Positions 10,529 through 18,911 of a stretch of 64,000 bases of DNA are shown here, piece by piece (position 1 is the stretch's first letter; each line of letters opens with the position of its first letter). The stretch spans positions 1,371,690-1,435,689 of the forward strand of contig NZ_DF820425.1 of the NCBI RefSeq assembly GCF_000617845.2. The letters are read 5' to 3'. The position numbers were made by a program, and so were the translations under genes. The notes beneath the pieces were generated by a model. It was given only the letters and a program-made list of their open reading frames with translations. It was not told the DNA's origin and searched no databases. Source of the DNA: Bradyrhizobium sp. DOA9. GTDB lineage: Bacteria; Pseudomonadota; Alphaproteobacteria; Rhizobiales; Xanthobacteraceae.

Positions 10529-11275
10529 ATGTCCATTCTCGTCACTCGGCCGCATCCCGACAACGAGGCGACGGCGGACAATCTGCGCGCGCGCGGGCAT
10601 GCGGTGCTGCTTGCGCCGGCGCTCAAGCTCGAGCCGGTCGCCTTCCATGGCGAGAGTGACGTGTCTTATGATGCCGTTCTCGTCACCTCGGCCAACGCGA
10701 TCCGCGCCTTGGGGCCGCAATTGCCGGACCTCGGTCTGTTGCAGCGGCCTTTGTTCGCGGTCGGCGAGCATACGGCGGCTGCGGCGCGCGAGGCCGGTTT
10801 TACCGAGGTGATCGTTGCTGGCGGAGACGGCGCGTCCCTGCGCGACAAGGTGATGCAGAGCGCGCGCGACAAGGTGCTGAAGAAAAAGAGCGCGCTGTTG
10901 TATCTCGCCGGCGCGGATCTGTCGCGCGACCTCGGCGGCGAGCTCGGTGCGGAAGGTTTTCGCGTGGTGACGCAGACGACCTATCGCATGGCGCCCGTGA
11001 AACATCTGCCGCGCGAGGTTTGCGAGGGCTTTGCCGCCCATGGGATCGAGGCGGTGCTGCACTACTCCCGGCGTAGCGCACGTGCGTTCCTCGATGCGGC
11101 GCGGGACGAAGGGGTCGAAATTTCGGCGCTGGCGATCCCGCATTGCTGCCTGTCCGAGACCGTTGCGGGCGTGCTGCGCGATGCCGGCGCGTCACAGGTT
11201 CTGGTGGCCGCAACGCCGGACGAAACTGCCTTATTCGACACCTTGGAGCGTGCGTTGCGCACCCGTTTGGCGTAA
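10529..11275 (+). CDS. hemD: Uroporphyrinogen-III synthase
   Basis: A 248-residue protein with the two-domain HemD fold signature: 'ILVTRPHPDNEATADNLRAR' at the start, 'VLVTSANAIRAL', 'FAVGEHTAAAAREAGF', 'LLYLAGADLSRDLGGEL', 'TYRMAPV' and 'VLHYSRRSARAFLDAA'. It closes hydroxymethylbilane to uroporphyrinogen III in heme, siroheme and cobalamin synthesis. HemD is weakly conserved, but these patches and the following mitofilin/HemY pair agree. The ATG at 10529 is chosen because homology begins exactly there, although the frame extends far upstream across tsaD. hemC, often the neighbour, is not here. Confidence 0.9.
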   Translation: MSILVTRPHPDNEATADNLRARGHAVLLAPALKLEPVAFHGESDVSYDAVLVTSANAIRALGPQLPDLGLLQRPLFAVGEHTAAAAREAGFTEVIVAGGDGASLRDKVMQSARDKVLKKKSALLYLAGADLSRDLGGELGAEGFRVVTQTTYRMAPVKHLPREVCEGFAAHGIEAVLHYSRRSARAFLDAARDEGVEISALAIPHCCLSETVAGVLRDAGASQVLVAATPDETALFDTLERALRTRLA

Positions 11276-11338
11276 AGGTCGGGCCGAATCCGACGCAAAT
11301 CTAATCCACCTGGTATGGAAGTGTGAGGAACCGTCACG

Positions 11339-12571
11339 ATGGCCGACGACAAGCCTGAAGACGCTGGATTGGCGCCCGATCCGGGTCGTGCCAAGCGCAC
11401 CCCGCCCACCATCGACCTCGAGGCGACGGACGTCTCCACCCAGCCGCAGCAGGTCGCGGGCGAGCCGGAGGCGTCCGAGCAGGTCGCGCAGGAGCAGGTC
11501 AGGGCGGAAGAGGCCGCATCGGAAGAGGTCAAGGCCGAGCCTCAGCCCGAATCGGCGGAGCAGCAGACGTCCGCGGCGGCGCCCGCATCGGCGCCGATTT
11601 CCCCCTGGGTCATTGCGCCGTTCTCCGGCGCGGCCGCAGCTGCGGTCGTGATCGCAATCGGCTGGATGCTGGGCTGGCCCGCGGTGCAGGCCCCGCCGGC
11701 TGCGCCGCAGGTCACCAGCGCGAGCGTCGATGCGCTGAACGGGCGCGTTGCCGCGGTCGAAGCCAAGGCCGCCAAGCCCGCGGCCGATCCCGCCCAAGTC
11801 GCGCGGATCGATGCGCTGGAGAAGGCGGCGAGTGCCCTGCGCGGCGACATCGCCAATTTGCGCGCGCAGTTCGACAAGACCGCGAGCGCGCTGAACGACG
11901 CGAAATCCGTAGCCCCGAGTGCCGCGCCCGATCTTGCCGCGTTCACCGACCGCATCGCTCAGCTCGAGCGCGCCAGCAAGGCCGAGCGGGCCGAGCTTGC
12001 GCAGCAGGGCGAGAAGATCGCCGAGGCCAGGGCCGAGGCCAAGACGATGGACGACAAGCCGCTCCGCTATGTGGTGGCGGCGTCGCTGCTCGACGTGGCC
12101 GTTCGCCACGGCGATCCCTATCAGTCGCAATTGGCCGCGGCGCGGTCATTGACGGCGAAGCCCGACGTGCTGAAGCCGCTCGAGCCGTTCGCATCGTCCG
12201 GTATCCCGACGGCAGCGGCGCTGAGCCGCGAGCTGCTCAATATCGTGCCGAAGCTGTCGCCTCCGGCCGAAGCGCCGTCGAGCGAGGCCGGCATCGTCGA
12301 GCGTCTCCAGGCCGGCGCGTCGAAGCTGGTGCGGATCGAGCGAACCGATGGCGTCGGCAACGATCGCGGCGCCATCGTGTCGCGCGTGACGGCGGCGGCG
12401 CTCCGCAGCGATTTCGCCGAGGCGCGGCGCGAGCTGAAGGCGCTGCCCGTGGCCGATCGCGCCGCGGCGCAGGCCTGGCTCGACAAGGCCGATGCCCGTG
12501 ACGCCGCGCTCGCCGCGTCCCGCAAATTCGCCGACGATGCCATGGCGGATCTCGCCAAATCGACTCAATAG
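11339..12571 (+). CDS. Mitofilin/Mic60-like inner-membrane protein (COG4223)
   Basis: A 410-residue protein: an acidic, Pro/Glu/Gln-rich cytoplasmic N-terminus (1-85), one transmembrane helix at about 88-112 (PWVIAPFSGAAAAAVVIAIG), a coiled-coil stretch (about 130-235, e.g. 'LEKAASALRGDIANLRAQF'), and a helical C-terminal domain containing 'YVVAASLLDVAVRHGDPYQSQL', the mitofilin signature. Alphaproteobacterial Mic60 homologues lie between hemD and hemY and are linked to intracytoplasmic membrane curvature (family knowledge). 'gaggaac' precedes the ATG. Spacing to hemD is 63 bp and to hemY 35 bp, suggesting one operon. Confidence 0.83.
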   Translation: MADDKPEDAGLAPDPGRAKRTPPTIDLEATDVSTQPQQVAGEPEASEQVAQEQVRAEEAASEEVKAEPQPESAEQQTSAAAPASAPISPWVIAPFSGAAAAAVVIAIGWMLGWPAVQAPPAAPQVTSASVDALNGRVAAVEAKAAKPAADPAQVARIDALEKAASALRGDIANLRAQFDKTASALNDAKSVAPSAAPDLAAFTDRIAQLERASKAERAELAQQGEKIAEARAEAKTMDDKPLRYVVAASLLDVAVRHGDPYQSQLAAARSLTAKPDVLKPLEPFASSGIPTAAALSRELLNIVPKLSPPAEAPSSEAGIVERLQAGASKLVRIERTDGVGNDRGAIVSRVTAAALRSDFAEARRELKALPVADRAAAQAWLDKADARDAALAASRKFADDAMADLAKSTQ

Positions 12572-12606
12572 GATTCGCGCAACATTCGGCGCGTATAGGG
12601 ATCGCC

Positions 12607-14442
12607 ATGCTTCGCATTGTCCTCTTTCTCGTCTTGATCGCACTGGCGGCGGCCGGTGCGGCCTGGGTTGCCGACCAGCCCGGCGATCTCGTCCTGACCG
12701 CGGGCAGCTTCCGCATCTCGACGACGCTGCCGAGATTCGTGTTCCTGCTCGGTCTCTTCGCCGCTTCCGTCGTGCTGGTCTGGAGCATCCTGACGATGAT
12801 CTGGCGCATGCCAGGGCGCTTGCGCCGCCGGCGTCACGACAAGCGCCATGCCCGCGGCCGTCACGCCATCACCCATGGCCTGCTCGCGATCGGCCACGGC
12901 GATTCCGCGCTCGCGCGCCGGCACGCCGAGGCAGCACGGCGGCATGCACCGAACGATCCGCTCGCGCTGCTGTTGCACGCGCAGTCTGCGCAGCTCGAAG
13001 GCAACCGCGACGAGGCGCAGCGCGTCTTCCGCGCCATGGCCGAGCGCGAGGATACGCGGCTGCTCGGCCTGCGCGGCCTGTTCATCGAGGCGCAGCGCGC
13101 CGACGATGCGGTCGGCGCCGTGATGATCGCGGAGGAAGCGATCAAGCTGTCGCCGTCCGCGACCTGGGCCTCGCACGCGGTGCTCGGCTTCCGCTGTGCG
13201 CGCGGCGACTGGAGCGGCGCGCTCGCGATCCTCGATTCGAATCTGTCCGCTGGCCTGATCGACAAGCCGACCTATCGCCGGCAGCGCGGCGTGCTGCTCG
13301 CCGCGCGGGCGCTGGAGCTGGAAACCATGGACCGCGACGTCGCGCGCGAGAGCGCGATGGAGGCGGTCAAGCTCGCCCCGACCCTGGTCCCGGCGGCCGT
13401 GCTGGCGGCAAAATTCGAGAGCGAGGCGCATCAGGTGCGCCGCGCCATGAAGCTGGTGGAAGCCGCCTGGCTCGCCAATCCGCATCCGGATCTCGCGGAG
13501 GCCTATGCGCATGTGAAGCTCGGCGATTCCGCATGGCACCGCTTGCAGCGGGTGGAGACTCTCGCCGCGAAGACCGCCGCCGACAAGCCCGGTTATGTCG
13601 AAGGGCAGCTCGCGATCGCGCGCGCTGCGATCGAGGCCTCGGAGTTCGCCCGCGCGCGCGAGGCGCTCACGCCTTATCTCAAGGATCCGACCCAGCGCGT
13701 CGCGCTGCTGATGGCCGAGCTCGAGCGCGCCGAGCATGGCGATAGCGGCCGTGCGCGCGCCTGGACCTTGCGCGCGGTGCGCGCCCGTCTCGATCCCGCC
13801 TGGACCGCGGACGGCTATGTCAGCGACCGCTGGCGTCCGGTCTCTCCGGTCACCGGCCGTCTCGATGCGTTCCAATGGCAGACGCCGGTCGCGAGCCTGC
13901 CTTCGGACAAGGGCCCCACGCTCGAATCCTCGGCCTTCGAGGAAGCCATGCTGGCCGCCTCGCCGCCGAAGCGGGTGACCGCCGCTCCCAGCGAAGCCGC
14001 GGTGGAACCGCCGGAGGCGGCCCCGGTGCCGGCACCGGCGGCGCAGGACAATTCACCCCCTCCGGCCAAGGACGCCATCAAAGAGGTTGCCAAGGAAGCT
14101 GCCAAGGAAACTGCCAAGGAAGCTGCAGAGCAAGCTGCGAAGGAAACCGCCGAGGCCGATGAAGCGGCCGTCACGTCGCCCGAGCCGGCGAATCCGGCTC
14201 CGCCGCCCGCCGAATCATCGCCGCCGGCGGCAACGCCCGTCTTCCGGACCCGGGCCGACCTCGGTAAGCCCGCCTCGGCGCCGATCCAGACCGTCATCCC
14301 GATCGTCCGGGCCCCCGACGATCCCGGGATCGACGACGACGGCCCGAGCGATGAATTTACGGAACAAATCGGCACGCCCAAAGCCCAGGCAAAGGCCCAA
14401 GCGGGCGGCTGGCGCGGCTTCTGGTCCCGCTGGGGCGCGTGA
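12607..14442 (+). CDS. hemY: HemY-like tetratricopeptide membrane protein
   Basis: A 611-residue protein with two N-terminal membrane helices (4-23 and 43-65), the HemY_N domain (GDLVLTAGSFRISTTLPRFV), then TPR-like helical repeats over about 85-400 and the conserved 'DAFQWQTPVASLP' tail. This is the proteobacterial HemY, not protoporphyrinogen oxidase. Its role in heme synthesis is indirect and unclear. After about residue 440 the protein becomes low-complexity, including a run of Lys-Glu-Ala repeats (DNA 14081-14160) and a Pro/Ala stretch, ending in 'GGWRGFWSRWGA', which could touch the membrane. Third gene after hemD and mitofilin. Confidence 0.88.
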   Translation: MLRIVLFLVLIALAAAGAAWVADQPGDLVLTAGSFRISTTLPRFVFLLGLFAASVVLVWSILTMIWRMPGRLRRRRHDKRHARGRHAITHGLLAIGHGDSALARRHAEAARRHAPNDPLALLLHAQSAQLEGNRDEAQRVFRAMAEREDTRLLGLRGLFIEAQRADDAVGAVMIAEEAIKLSPSATWASHAVLGFRCARGDWSGALAILDSNLSAGLIDKPTYRRQRGVLLAARALELETMDRDVARESAMEAVKLAPTLVPAAVLAAKFESEAHQVRRAMKLVEAAWLANPHPDLAEAYAHVKLGDSAWHRLQRVETLAAKTAADKPGYVEGQLAIARAAIEASEFARAREALTPYLKDPTQRVALLMAELERAEHGDSGRARAWTLRAVRARLDPAWTADGYVSDRWRPVSPVTGRLDAFQWQTPVASLPSDKGPTLESSAFEEAMLAASPPKRVTAAPSEAAVEPPEAAPVPAPAAQDNSPPPAKDAIKEVAKEAAKETAKEAAEQAAKETAEADEAAVTSPEPANPAPPPAESSPPAATPVFRTRADLGKPASAPIQTVIPIVRAPDDPGIDDDGPSDEFTEQIGTPKAQAKAQAGGWRGFWSRWGA

Positions 14443-14541
14443 GCCGCATTTCGGGCCCCGCTTCTCCTTGCCAATTCGGGCCATGCCCGATATCAGGAGC
14501 GCGCGTATCGGGGCCGGTATCGCCAAGGTCCCGGCAGGTTC

Positions 14542-14617
14542 GCCGCAATAGCTCAGTCGGTAGAGCACGTCATTCGTAATGACGGGGTCGGGGGTTCGAA
14601 TCCCTCTTGCGGCACCA
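14542..14617 (+). tRNA. tRNA-Thr (anticodon CGT)
   Basis: A 76-nt cloverleaf. Acceptor gccgcaa pairs with ttgcggc, the D arm is gctc/gagc, the anticodon stem cgtca/tgacg encloses loop ttcgtaa with anticodon CGT, the T loop is ttcgaat, the discriminator is A and CCA is encoded. It reads ACG codons. It begins about 100 bp after hemY. Confidence 0.96.
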
Positions 14618-14669
14618 GCTTTCCGATTCATCCGATCCCCACGCGCTGCATCAGGGCTCGCTCGGCTGC

Positions 14670-14683
14670 GTGATCGCGATCAC
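14670..14683. promoter_or_regulatory. CRP-type binding site (GTGA-N6-TCAC)
   Basis: cGTGATCGCGATCACat is a perfect 14-bp palindrome matching the CRP/FNR-superfamily consensus TGTGA-N6-TCACA at 9 of 10 positions. It lies 56-70 bp before the start codon of the small exported protein at 14740, a position suited to class I/II activation. Binding is an inference. Confidence 0.5.
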
Positions 14684-14739
14684 ATAATCGCAGACATGCC
14701 TCCCCTAACGTCCGTCACGCCAACACGGGGAGACTTCAC

Positions 14740-15129
14740 ATGCGCAAGATCATTCTGATTGCCGCCATGCTCCTGGCTTCTGCCTCCGCCCAGGCAGGCG
14801 GCTCCCGCGGTCTGTCGCTCGCCGCGGCAGACGAACAGACCTCCACTCCGCAAACCGCGACATCGGCGAGCACCGTGACGGCGCAGGTGAGCGAAGCCGC
14901 GCCGGCCGCCGAGGCTCCGAAATATTCCGATCGTCCGCCGGCGGTGTCGCTCTCCGCGCCGGCTGCGGTAACCGCTCCGACGGCGACCACACCCGCGGCT
15001 TCCGCGCCGGTCACGACGGCCAAGCCCACCACCAGGACCATGGCAAAAGCGCACAAGCCGAAGCACACGCGCAGCTGGACCGAGCGCCGCATTATCAGCG
15101 AGCTGCATCGCCACGGCATTTACTGGTAG
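14740..15129 (+). CDS. Small exported Ala/Thr/Pro-rich protein, unknown function
   Basis: 129 residues. A clear Sec signal peptide (MRKIILIAAMLLASASAQA) is followed by a long low-complexity Ala/Thr/Ser/Pro region (20-100) and a short basic, better-ordered C-terminus 'RSWTERRIISELHRHGIYW'. That tail looks like the only folded or binding part. I do not recognise a named family; the tail resembles short exported proteins common in Bradyrhizobium. 'ggggagactt' lies upstream of the ATG, and a near-perfect CRP-type palindrome lies at 14670-14683, suggesting cAMP or Fnr-type control. A strong terminator follows at 15153. Confidence 0.7.
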   Translation: MRKIILIAAMLLASASAQAGGSRGLSLAAADEQTSTPQTATSASTVTAQVSEAAPAAEAPKYSDRPPAVSLSAPAAVTAPTATTPAASAPVTTAKPTTRTMAKAHKPKHTRSWTERRIISELHRHGIYW

Positions 15130-15152
15130 GTACTTCCTCCCTTCAAAAGCAA

Positions 15153-15176
15153 ATGGCCGGGCGAGAGCCCGGCCAT
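15153..15176. terminator. Bidirectional intrinsic terminator
   Basis: atggccgggc-gaga-gcccggccat is a perfect 10-bp stem with a GAGA loop, placed between the convergent 14740 gene and the polysaccharide deacetylase gene. A-rich sequence on the left serves as a T tract for the minus strand. Confidence 0.7.
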
Positions 15177-15200
15177 GATTCGTTTGAAGCGATGCGGCGC

Positions 15201-16256
15201 TTACTGCGACACGGTCTGCACCACGCTTGCGATCGGGCGGGTGTTCGTGCCCGCGGTCGGCACCTTCATGTCCTTCATCAGCGCCTCGTCATATTCCGGC
15301 AGCGTCTGGAGGCTCGCCTTGGCCTTCATCTGCACGACCTTGTAGCCGCCGGCCTTGAGCCGCGCGAGCAGCGTCGGCATGGCGATGCCGGTGTTCTTCT
15401 GGAAGTCGTGCATCAGGATGATGCCCTTGCCGAGCTTGTCCAGCCGCGTCATCACGGTCTCGACGATCTTCTCGGGCGTCGCGCCCTTCCGGAAGTCGAA
15501 GGAATCGATTTCGGTCGAGAACATCGCGACGTTGCGGGTGCCGAAATAGCTCACCATCGCGGGATTGTGCTGAAGCTGCGGGAAGCGGAAGAACGGCGCC
15601 GGATTGGTGCCGAGCGCGAATTTCACCGCGCTGAAGCCCTTCTCGACCTCGTCCTTGACCTGCTGCTCGGTCAACTTCTTGCTGTTCAGATTGACATGCG
15701 ACCAGGTGTGCGTGCCGACCGTGTGGCCCTGGGCCAGCACCTGCTTCAGGATCTCGGGATGGTAGGTCGCGTGCTTGCCGACCGAGAAGAACAGGCCCTT
15801 GGTGCATTCGTCCGCGAGCGCCTTCAGCACCGTAGGCGTGTTGACCGGCCACGGACCGTCGTCGAAGGTCAGCACGACCTCCTTCTCGGTCAGGAAGTCG
15901 AACTGCTTGAAATGCTCGAAGCCGAAACCGGGGCCGCCCGTCGTGTCGATCTCGACGACGCGGGACACACCCAGCGCGTTCGGATTGGCGCAGGCCTGTT
16001 TCGGCTGTATCGGCATGACCGGCATGGCCGCAGGTGCCGGAGCTGCTGCGGCCGGTTTGGCTGCGACGGCCGCAGTGGTCTCGACGTCGTCCCTGGCGGC
16101 GAGCTTCGCCTGTGCCGGCAATGGGTCGGCAGCACGGGCGGCAACTGTCTTGGGAGCGCCCTGGTCGGCGCGCGCGGAATAATAGAACCAACCGCCGGCG
16201 GCGATCACGACCGCCGCAACTACACTGGCCAGCATCAGGCCCAACGCATTACGCAT
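15201..16256 (-). CDS. Polysaccharide deacetylase (NodB homology), membrane-anchored
   Basis: A 351-residue protein with an uncleaved-looking N-terminal membrane segment (LGLMLASVVAAVVIAAGGWF), an Ala-rich linker to about residue 85, then a NodB carbohydrate esterase 4 domain. Motif 1 'TFDDGPW' carries the catalytic Asp and metal Asp, motif 2 'HTWSH' gives the two metal His, motif 3 'FFRFPQLQH' and motif 5 'ILMHDFQ' complete the site. It probably removes acetyl groups from peptidoglycan or an exopolysaccharide in the periplasm. It is not nodB itself: no nod neighbours and a different length. The start MRNALG has 'aaagag' upstream. Confidence 0.87.
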   Translation of the reverse strand: MRNALGLMLASVVAAVVIAAGGWFYYSARADQGAPKTVAARAADPLPAQAKLAARDDVETTAAVAAKPAAAAPAPAAMPVMPIQPKQACANPNALGVSRVVEIDTTGGPGFGFEHFKQFDFLTEKEVVLTFDDGPWPVNTPTVLKALADECTKGLFFSVGKHATYHPEILKQVLAQGHTVGTHTWSHVNLNSKKLTEQQVKDEVEKGFSAVKFALGTNPAPFFRFPQLQHNPAMVSYFGTRNVAMFSTEIDSFDFRKGATPEKIVETVMTRLDKLGKGIILMHDFQKNTGIAMPTLLARLKAGGYKVVQMKAKASLQTLPEYDEALMKDMKVPTAGTNTRPIASVVQTVSQ

Positions 16257-16385
16257 CGCTACTCTTTCCAATTACGCAACCAAACGGGCGGAATTTCCCG
16301 CGCGACGAGCCATTAATGCGAACCAAGGGTTAACGTGACACCAACACGACGGCGCTTGCGGAGGAATTTCAGTGGGGTGCGCAAC

Positions 16386-16429
16386 GTGACCGGCATCACA
16401 GAGGATGGGTCCCCCGTGACCGTCATCAC
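16386..16429. promoter_or_regulatory. Two tandem CRP-type boxes 30 bp apart
   Basis: GTGACCGGCATCAC (16386-16399) and GTGACCGTCATCAC (16416-16429) each fit GTGA-N6-TCAC and are followed by 'ag'. Centre-to-centre spacing is exactly 30 bp, close to three helical turns, so two dimers would sit on the same DNA face. They end 78 bp before the start codon of the Cys-rich gene at 16508. Confidence 0.5.
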
Positions 16430-16507
16430 AGTGGAAACGGATTTGCCGGAGCATCGTAGCTCCCATCGACAACGGGCCCGCTGCGGCGGTGCCAATGGGA
16501 GCTTCAA

Positions 16508-16801
16508 ATGACCAAGTCGTTTACCAGCAAGATCCGCGGCACCAGCCTGGCGCTGGGCTTTGCCGCCATCGTCTCGATCGCCTCGACGGGTGCGAGCTTC
16601 GCCTTCACGGCCGAGGCGCAGCAGATGTGCACGGGCGATGCCTTCCGTCTCTGCTCGGCGGAGATACCCAACATCCCGAAGATCACTGCGTGCATGATCA
16701 AGCATCGCTCGGACCTCAGCGCGGGCTGCCGCGCGGTGATGGACAAGGACCTCGCCAAGGGCGCCTCGCGCAAGGTCGCTGACGCCCAGGACAAGCAGTA
16801 A
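16508..16801 (+). CDS. Small exported cysteine-rich protein (GLG1-type repeat), paralogue A
   Basis: 97 residues: an N-terminal signal peptide (hydrophobic core LALGFAAIVSIAS, end near ASFAFT), then one four-cysteine unit C-x(7)-C-x(12)-C-x(10)-C in 'MCTGDAFRLCSAEIPNIPKI' through 'CMIKHRSDLSAGCRAVMD'. The spacing resembles the Cys-rich GLG1/FGF-receptor repeat, and the four Cys probably form two disulfides in the periplasm. Function unknown. The gene at 16964 encodes a shorter relative. Two tandem CRP-type boxes precede it. The Shine-Dalgarno is 'gggagctt'. Confidence 0.72.
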   Translation: MTKSFTSKIRGTSLALGFAAIVSIASTGASFAFTAEAQQMCTGDAFRLCSAEIPNIPKITACMIKHRSDLSAGCRAVMDKDLAKGASRKVADAQDKQ

Positions 16802-16963
16802 GAGCACCTAATCACTGCGTCGTCCGCTCCCGTCGCGATGTGCTCCGGCGTCAAGCCGGGGCCCCGCGGTGGACCCCTCCCGCTCGGCCACAAAGCCGTT
16901 GCAGCTCCGGGATCGTCGCACTAGCTTCGCCCGCATATTGTTCCGGGTGCGAGGCTTTCAGCG

Positions 16964-17176
16964 ATGGCGAGACTTCTCTTGATTGTTTCCTTGATCATGT
17001 GCGCTTCTGGCGCGTCGGCGCAGCAGCCGGGCCAAGATGCTTGCGCGCGCGACGTCACACGTTTCTGCCGCGCCGTCATGAACAATGGCGATGGTGCCGT
17101 GCTCGCGTGCCTGAAGCAGCACCGCACCCGCCTCAGCAAGGCCTGCGACAAGGTGCTTACCGATCACGGGCAGTAA
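16964..17176 (+). CDS. Small exported cysteine-rich protein (GLG1-type repeat), paralogue B
   Basis: 70 residues: signal peptide MARLLLIVSLIMCASGASA and a single unit with the same Cys order as its neighbour at 16508 ('ACARDVTRFCRAVMNNGDGA' then 'CLKQHRTRLSKACDKVL'). Shared positions include x-FC/LC, a basic 'KxHR' before the last Cys, and a following hydrophobic helix. The two are probably tandem duplicates that diverged. The 160-bp gap carries no shared promoter box that I can see. Function unknown; likely periplasmic or secreted. Confidence 0.68.
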   Translation: MARLLLIVSLIMCASGASAQQPGQDACARDVTRFCRAVMNNGDGAVLACLKQHRTRLSKACDKVLTDHGQ

Positions 17177-17222
17177 CCGGCATTCCGAGGCGAGCGAAGC
17201 GCCAACGCGGCCCAAGAGACAC

Positions 17223-18911
17223 TTACGTACTGCTTCCCGCCGCGGTCGCGACCACCGGCAGCACCTCGCTGTTCGCGCGGTCCGGCGTGTCGTCCTTCCA
17301 GCGCACCGAGCCGAACGGTCGCTCCAGCATGCGGCGGATCCGCACCGGCTCGGGACCGATATGGAAATCGATCGCCTGCTGATGCAGCGCGCGTTCGGAC
17401 TGGGTCGCACGGTTGCGCTGACGCAAATAGTCGAGCCAGGTCGGGCAGTGATAGCGCTCGGTCCACAGCTCGGGGTCGGCGATGTCGCGCGCGATCGACC
17501 AGCCATAGGCGCCATTGCGCTGGCGCGAGAGCTGTACGTCCTGCATCACGTTGTGGAACGCGCGCGCGTTCTCCTGCGCGACGCGATATTCGATCTCGAC
17601 CACCAGCGGCCCACTGCGGCCCGTCAGCGACAGCTTCACTTCGGGATCGGCCAGCATGTCCGCATCCTCGTTGCGGGCACCGACGCGCGGCATCGTGAGC
17701 CATATGCCGAGCAGCGGCGAGATCAGCATCAGGCCGGCCGCCGTCAGCAGCGCCATCTCGACGCCGGCATAGTCGGTGAGGTGGCCCCAGCCCCAGGCGC
17801 CGATCGCGATGCCGCCGGCGATCGCGGCCTGGAACGCCGCCAGCGAGCGACCGGCGACCCAGCGCGGCGCCGAGAGCTGCACGCCGATATTGAACAGCGC
17901 GATCGCAGCCATCCAGACCGCGCCGCCCAGCACCAGCGCGGCCGCCGTCAGCACCGGCTCCGTGCTCAGCGCGAGGGCGGCCATGGCGAAGGCCATCGTG
18001 ATGGTGCAGGCCCGGATCGCGGCCTCGCCGCTCATGCGCTTGCGCAATTCGTGGATGTTGAGCGCGCCGATCACCGCGCCCATGCCGAAGGCGCCAAGCA
18101 TGATGCCATACATCTGCGCGCCGCCATGCAGGAGGTCGCGCGCGACCAGCGGCATCAGCGCCATCACGGCGCCGCCGATCAGGCCCATCACCAGCGTGCG
18201 CAACAGCACGATCTTGATCGGCGGAGAATTCGTGATGTAGCGGAAGCCCGAGACCATGGCGCGATTGAGCTTCTCCCGCGGCAGGCGAGACGCCTCGGTG
18301 TTGCGGCGCCAGAGCAGCAGCACCACCAGCAGCGGCAGATAGAGGATCGCATTGCAGGCGAACGCGGCCACCGCACCGAGCGCGGCGACGATGACGCCGC
18401 CGACCGCCGGACCGAAACTGCGCGCGATGTTGTAGCTGATGCCGTTCAGCGCCACCGCGGACGCCAATGCCTCGGGCGGTACCTGTTCGCTGACCGAGGA
18501 CTGCCACGCCGGGCCGAACAGCGCATTGCCGCTGCCGACGATGAAGCAGAAGGCGAGCAGCAATTCGGGGGTGATCAGGTTGAAGCCGGCCAGCACGGTG
18601 AGCGCGCTCGCGCCGATCAGCGCGATCGACAGCGAGATCACGCTGACGATGCGGCGGTCATACATGTCGGCGATGGCGCCGGCCGGCATCGAGATCAGCA
18701 TGATCGGCAGCATCAAGGCGGTCTGCACCAGCGCCACCTTGTCCGCCGAGGCCGCCATCTGCGTCATCGCCCAGGCCGCGCCCACGCCCTGGATCAGGAG
18801 ACCGAGATTGGAGAGCAGGCTGGCGAGCCAGATCCGCCGGAACACGGTGTACCGCAGGGGCGCAGCGATGCCGTCGGCGGCCATTTTCGGGCGGTTCGGC
18901 TGCTCGGTCAT
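17223..18911 (-). CDS. MFS exporter of the EntS/MFS_3 type with soluble C-terminal domain
   Basis: 562 residues. The first about 415 residues hold some 11-12 membrane helices of the major facilitator superfamily, with loop motif 'GAIADMYDRR' between helices 2 and 3. The first helix region 'FRRIWLASLLSNLGLLIQGVG' is typical of the EntS-like 'transmembrane secretion effector' family (PF05977). The last about 140 residues are soluble, beginning 'GPLVVEIEYRVAQENARAFH' and containing 'RYHCPTWLDYLRQRNRATQS', as in other members of this group. The substrate is unknown (relatives export siderophores or drugs). ATG 18911 is preferred for its 'aagggg' site. Confidence 0.85.
   Translation of the reverse strand: MTEQPNRPKMAADGIAAPLRYTVFRRIWLASLLSNLGLLIQGVGAAWAMTQMAASADKVALVQTALMLPIMLISMPAGAIADMYDRRIVSVISLSIALIGASALTVLAGFNLITPELLLAFCFIVGSGNALFGPAWQSSVSEQVPPEALASAVALNGISYNIARSFGPAVGGVIVAALGAVAAFACNAILYLPLLVVLLLWRRNTEASRLPREKLNRAMVSGFRYITNSPPIKIVLLRTLVMGLIGGAVMALMPLVARDLLHGGAQMYGIMLGAFGMGAVIGALNIHELRKRMSGEAAIRACTITMAFAMAALALSTEPVLTAAALVLGGAVWMAAIALFNIGVQLSAPRWVAGRSLAAFQAAIAGGIAIGAWGWGHLTDYAGVEMALLTAAGLMLISPLLGIWLTMPRVGARNEDADMLADPEVKLSLTGRSGPLVVEIEYRVAQENARAFHNVMQDVQLSRQRNGAYGWSIARDIADPELWTERYHCPTWLDYLRQRNRATQSERALHQQAIDFHIGPEPVRIRRMLERPFGSVRWKDDTPDRANSEVLPVVATAAGSST

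Noticed and set aside
11323..11337. GTGAGGAACCGTCAC as a CRP site before the mitofilin gene
   Set aside because: Seven-base spacing, and it contains the ribosome-binding site.
15201..16256. Nodulation gene nodB
   Set aside because: Only the NodB-homology domain is shared; anchored architecture, length and neighbours fit a general deacetylase, and there is no nod box.
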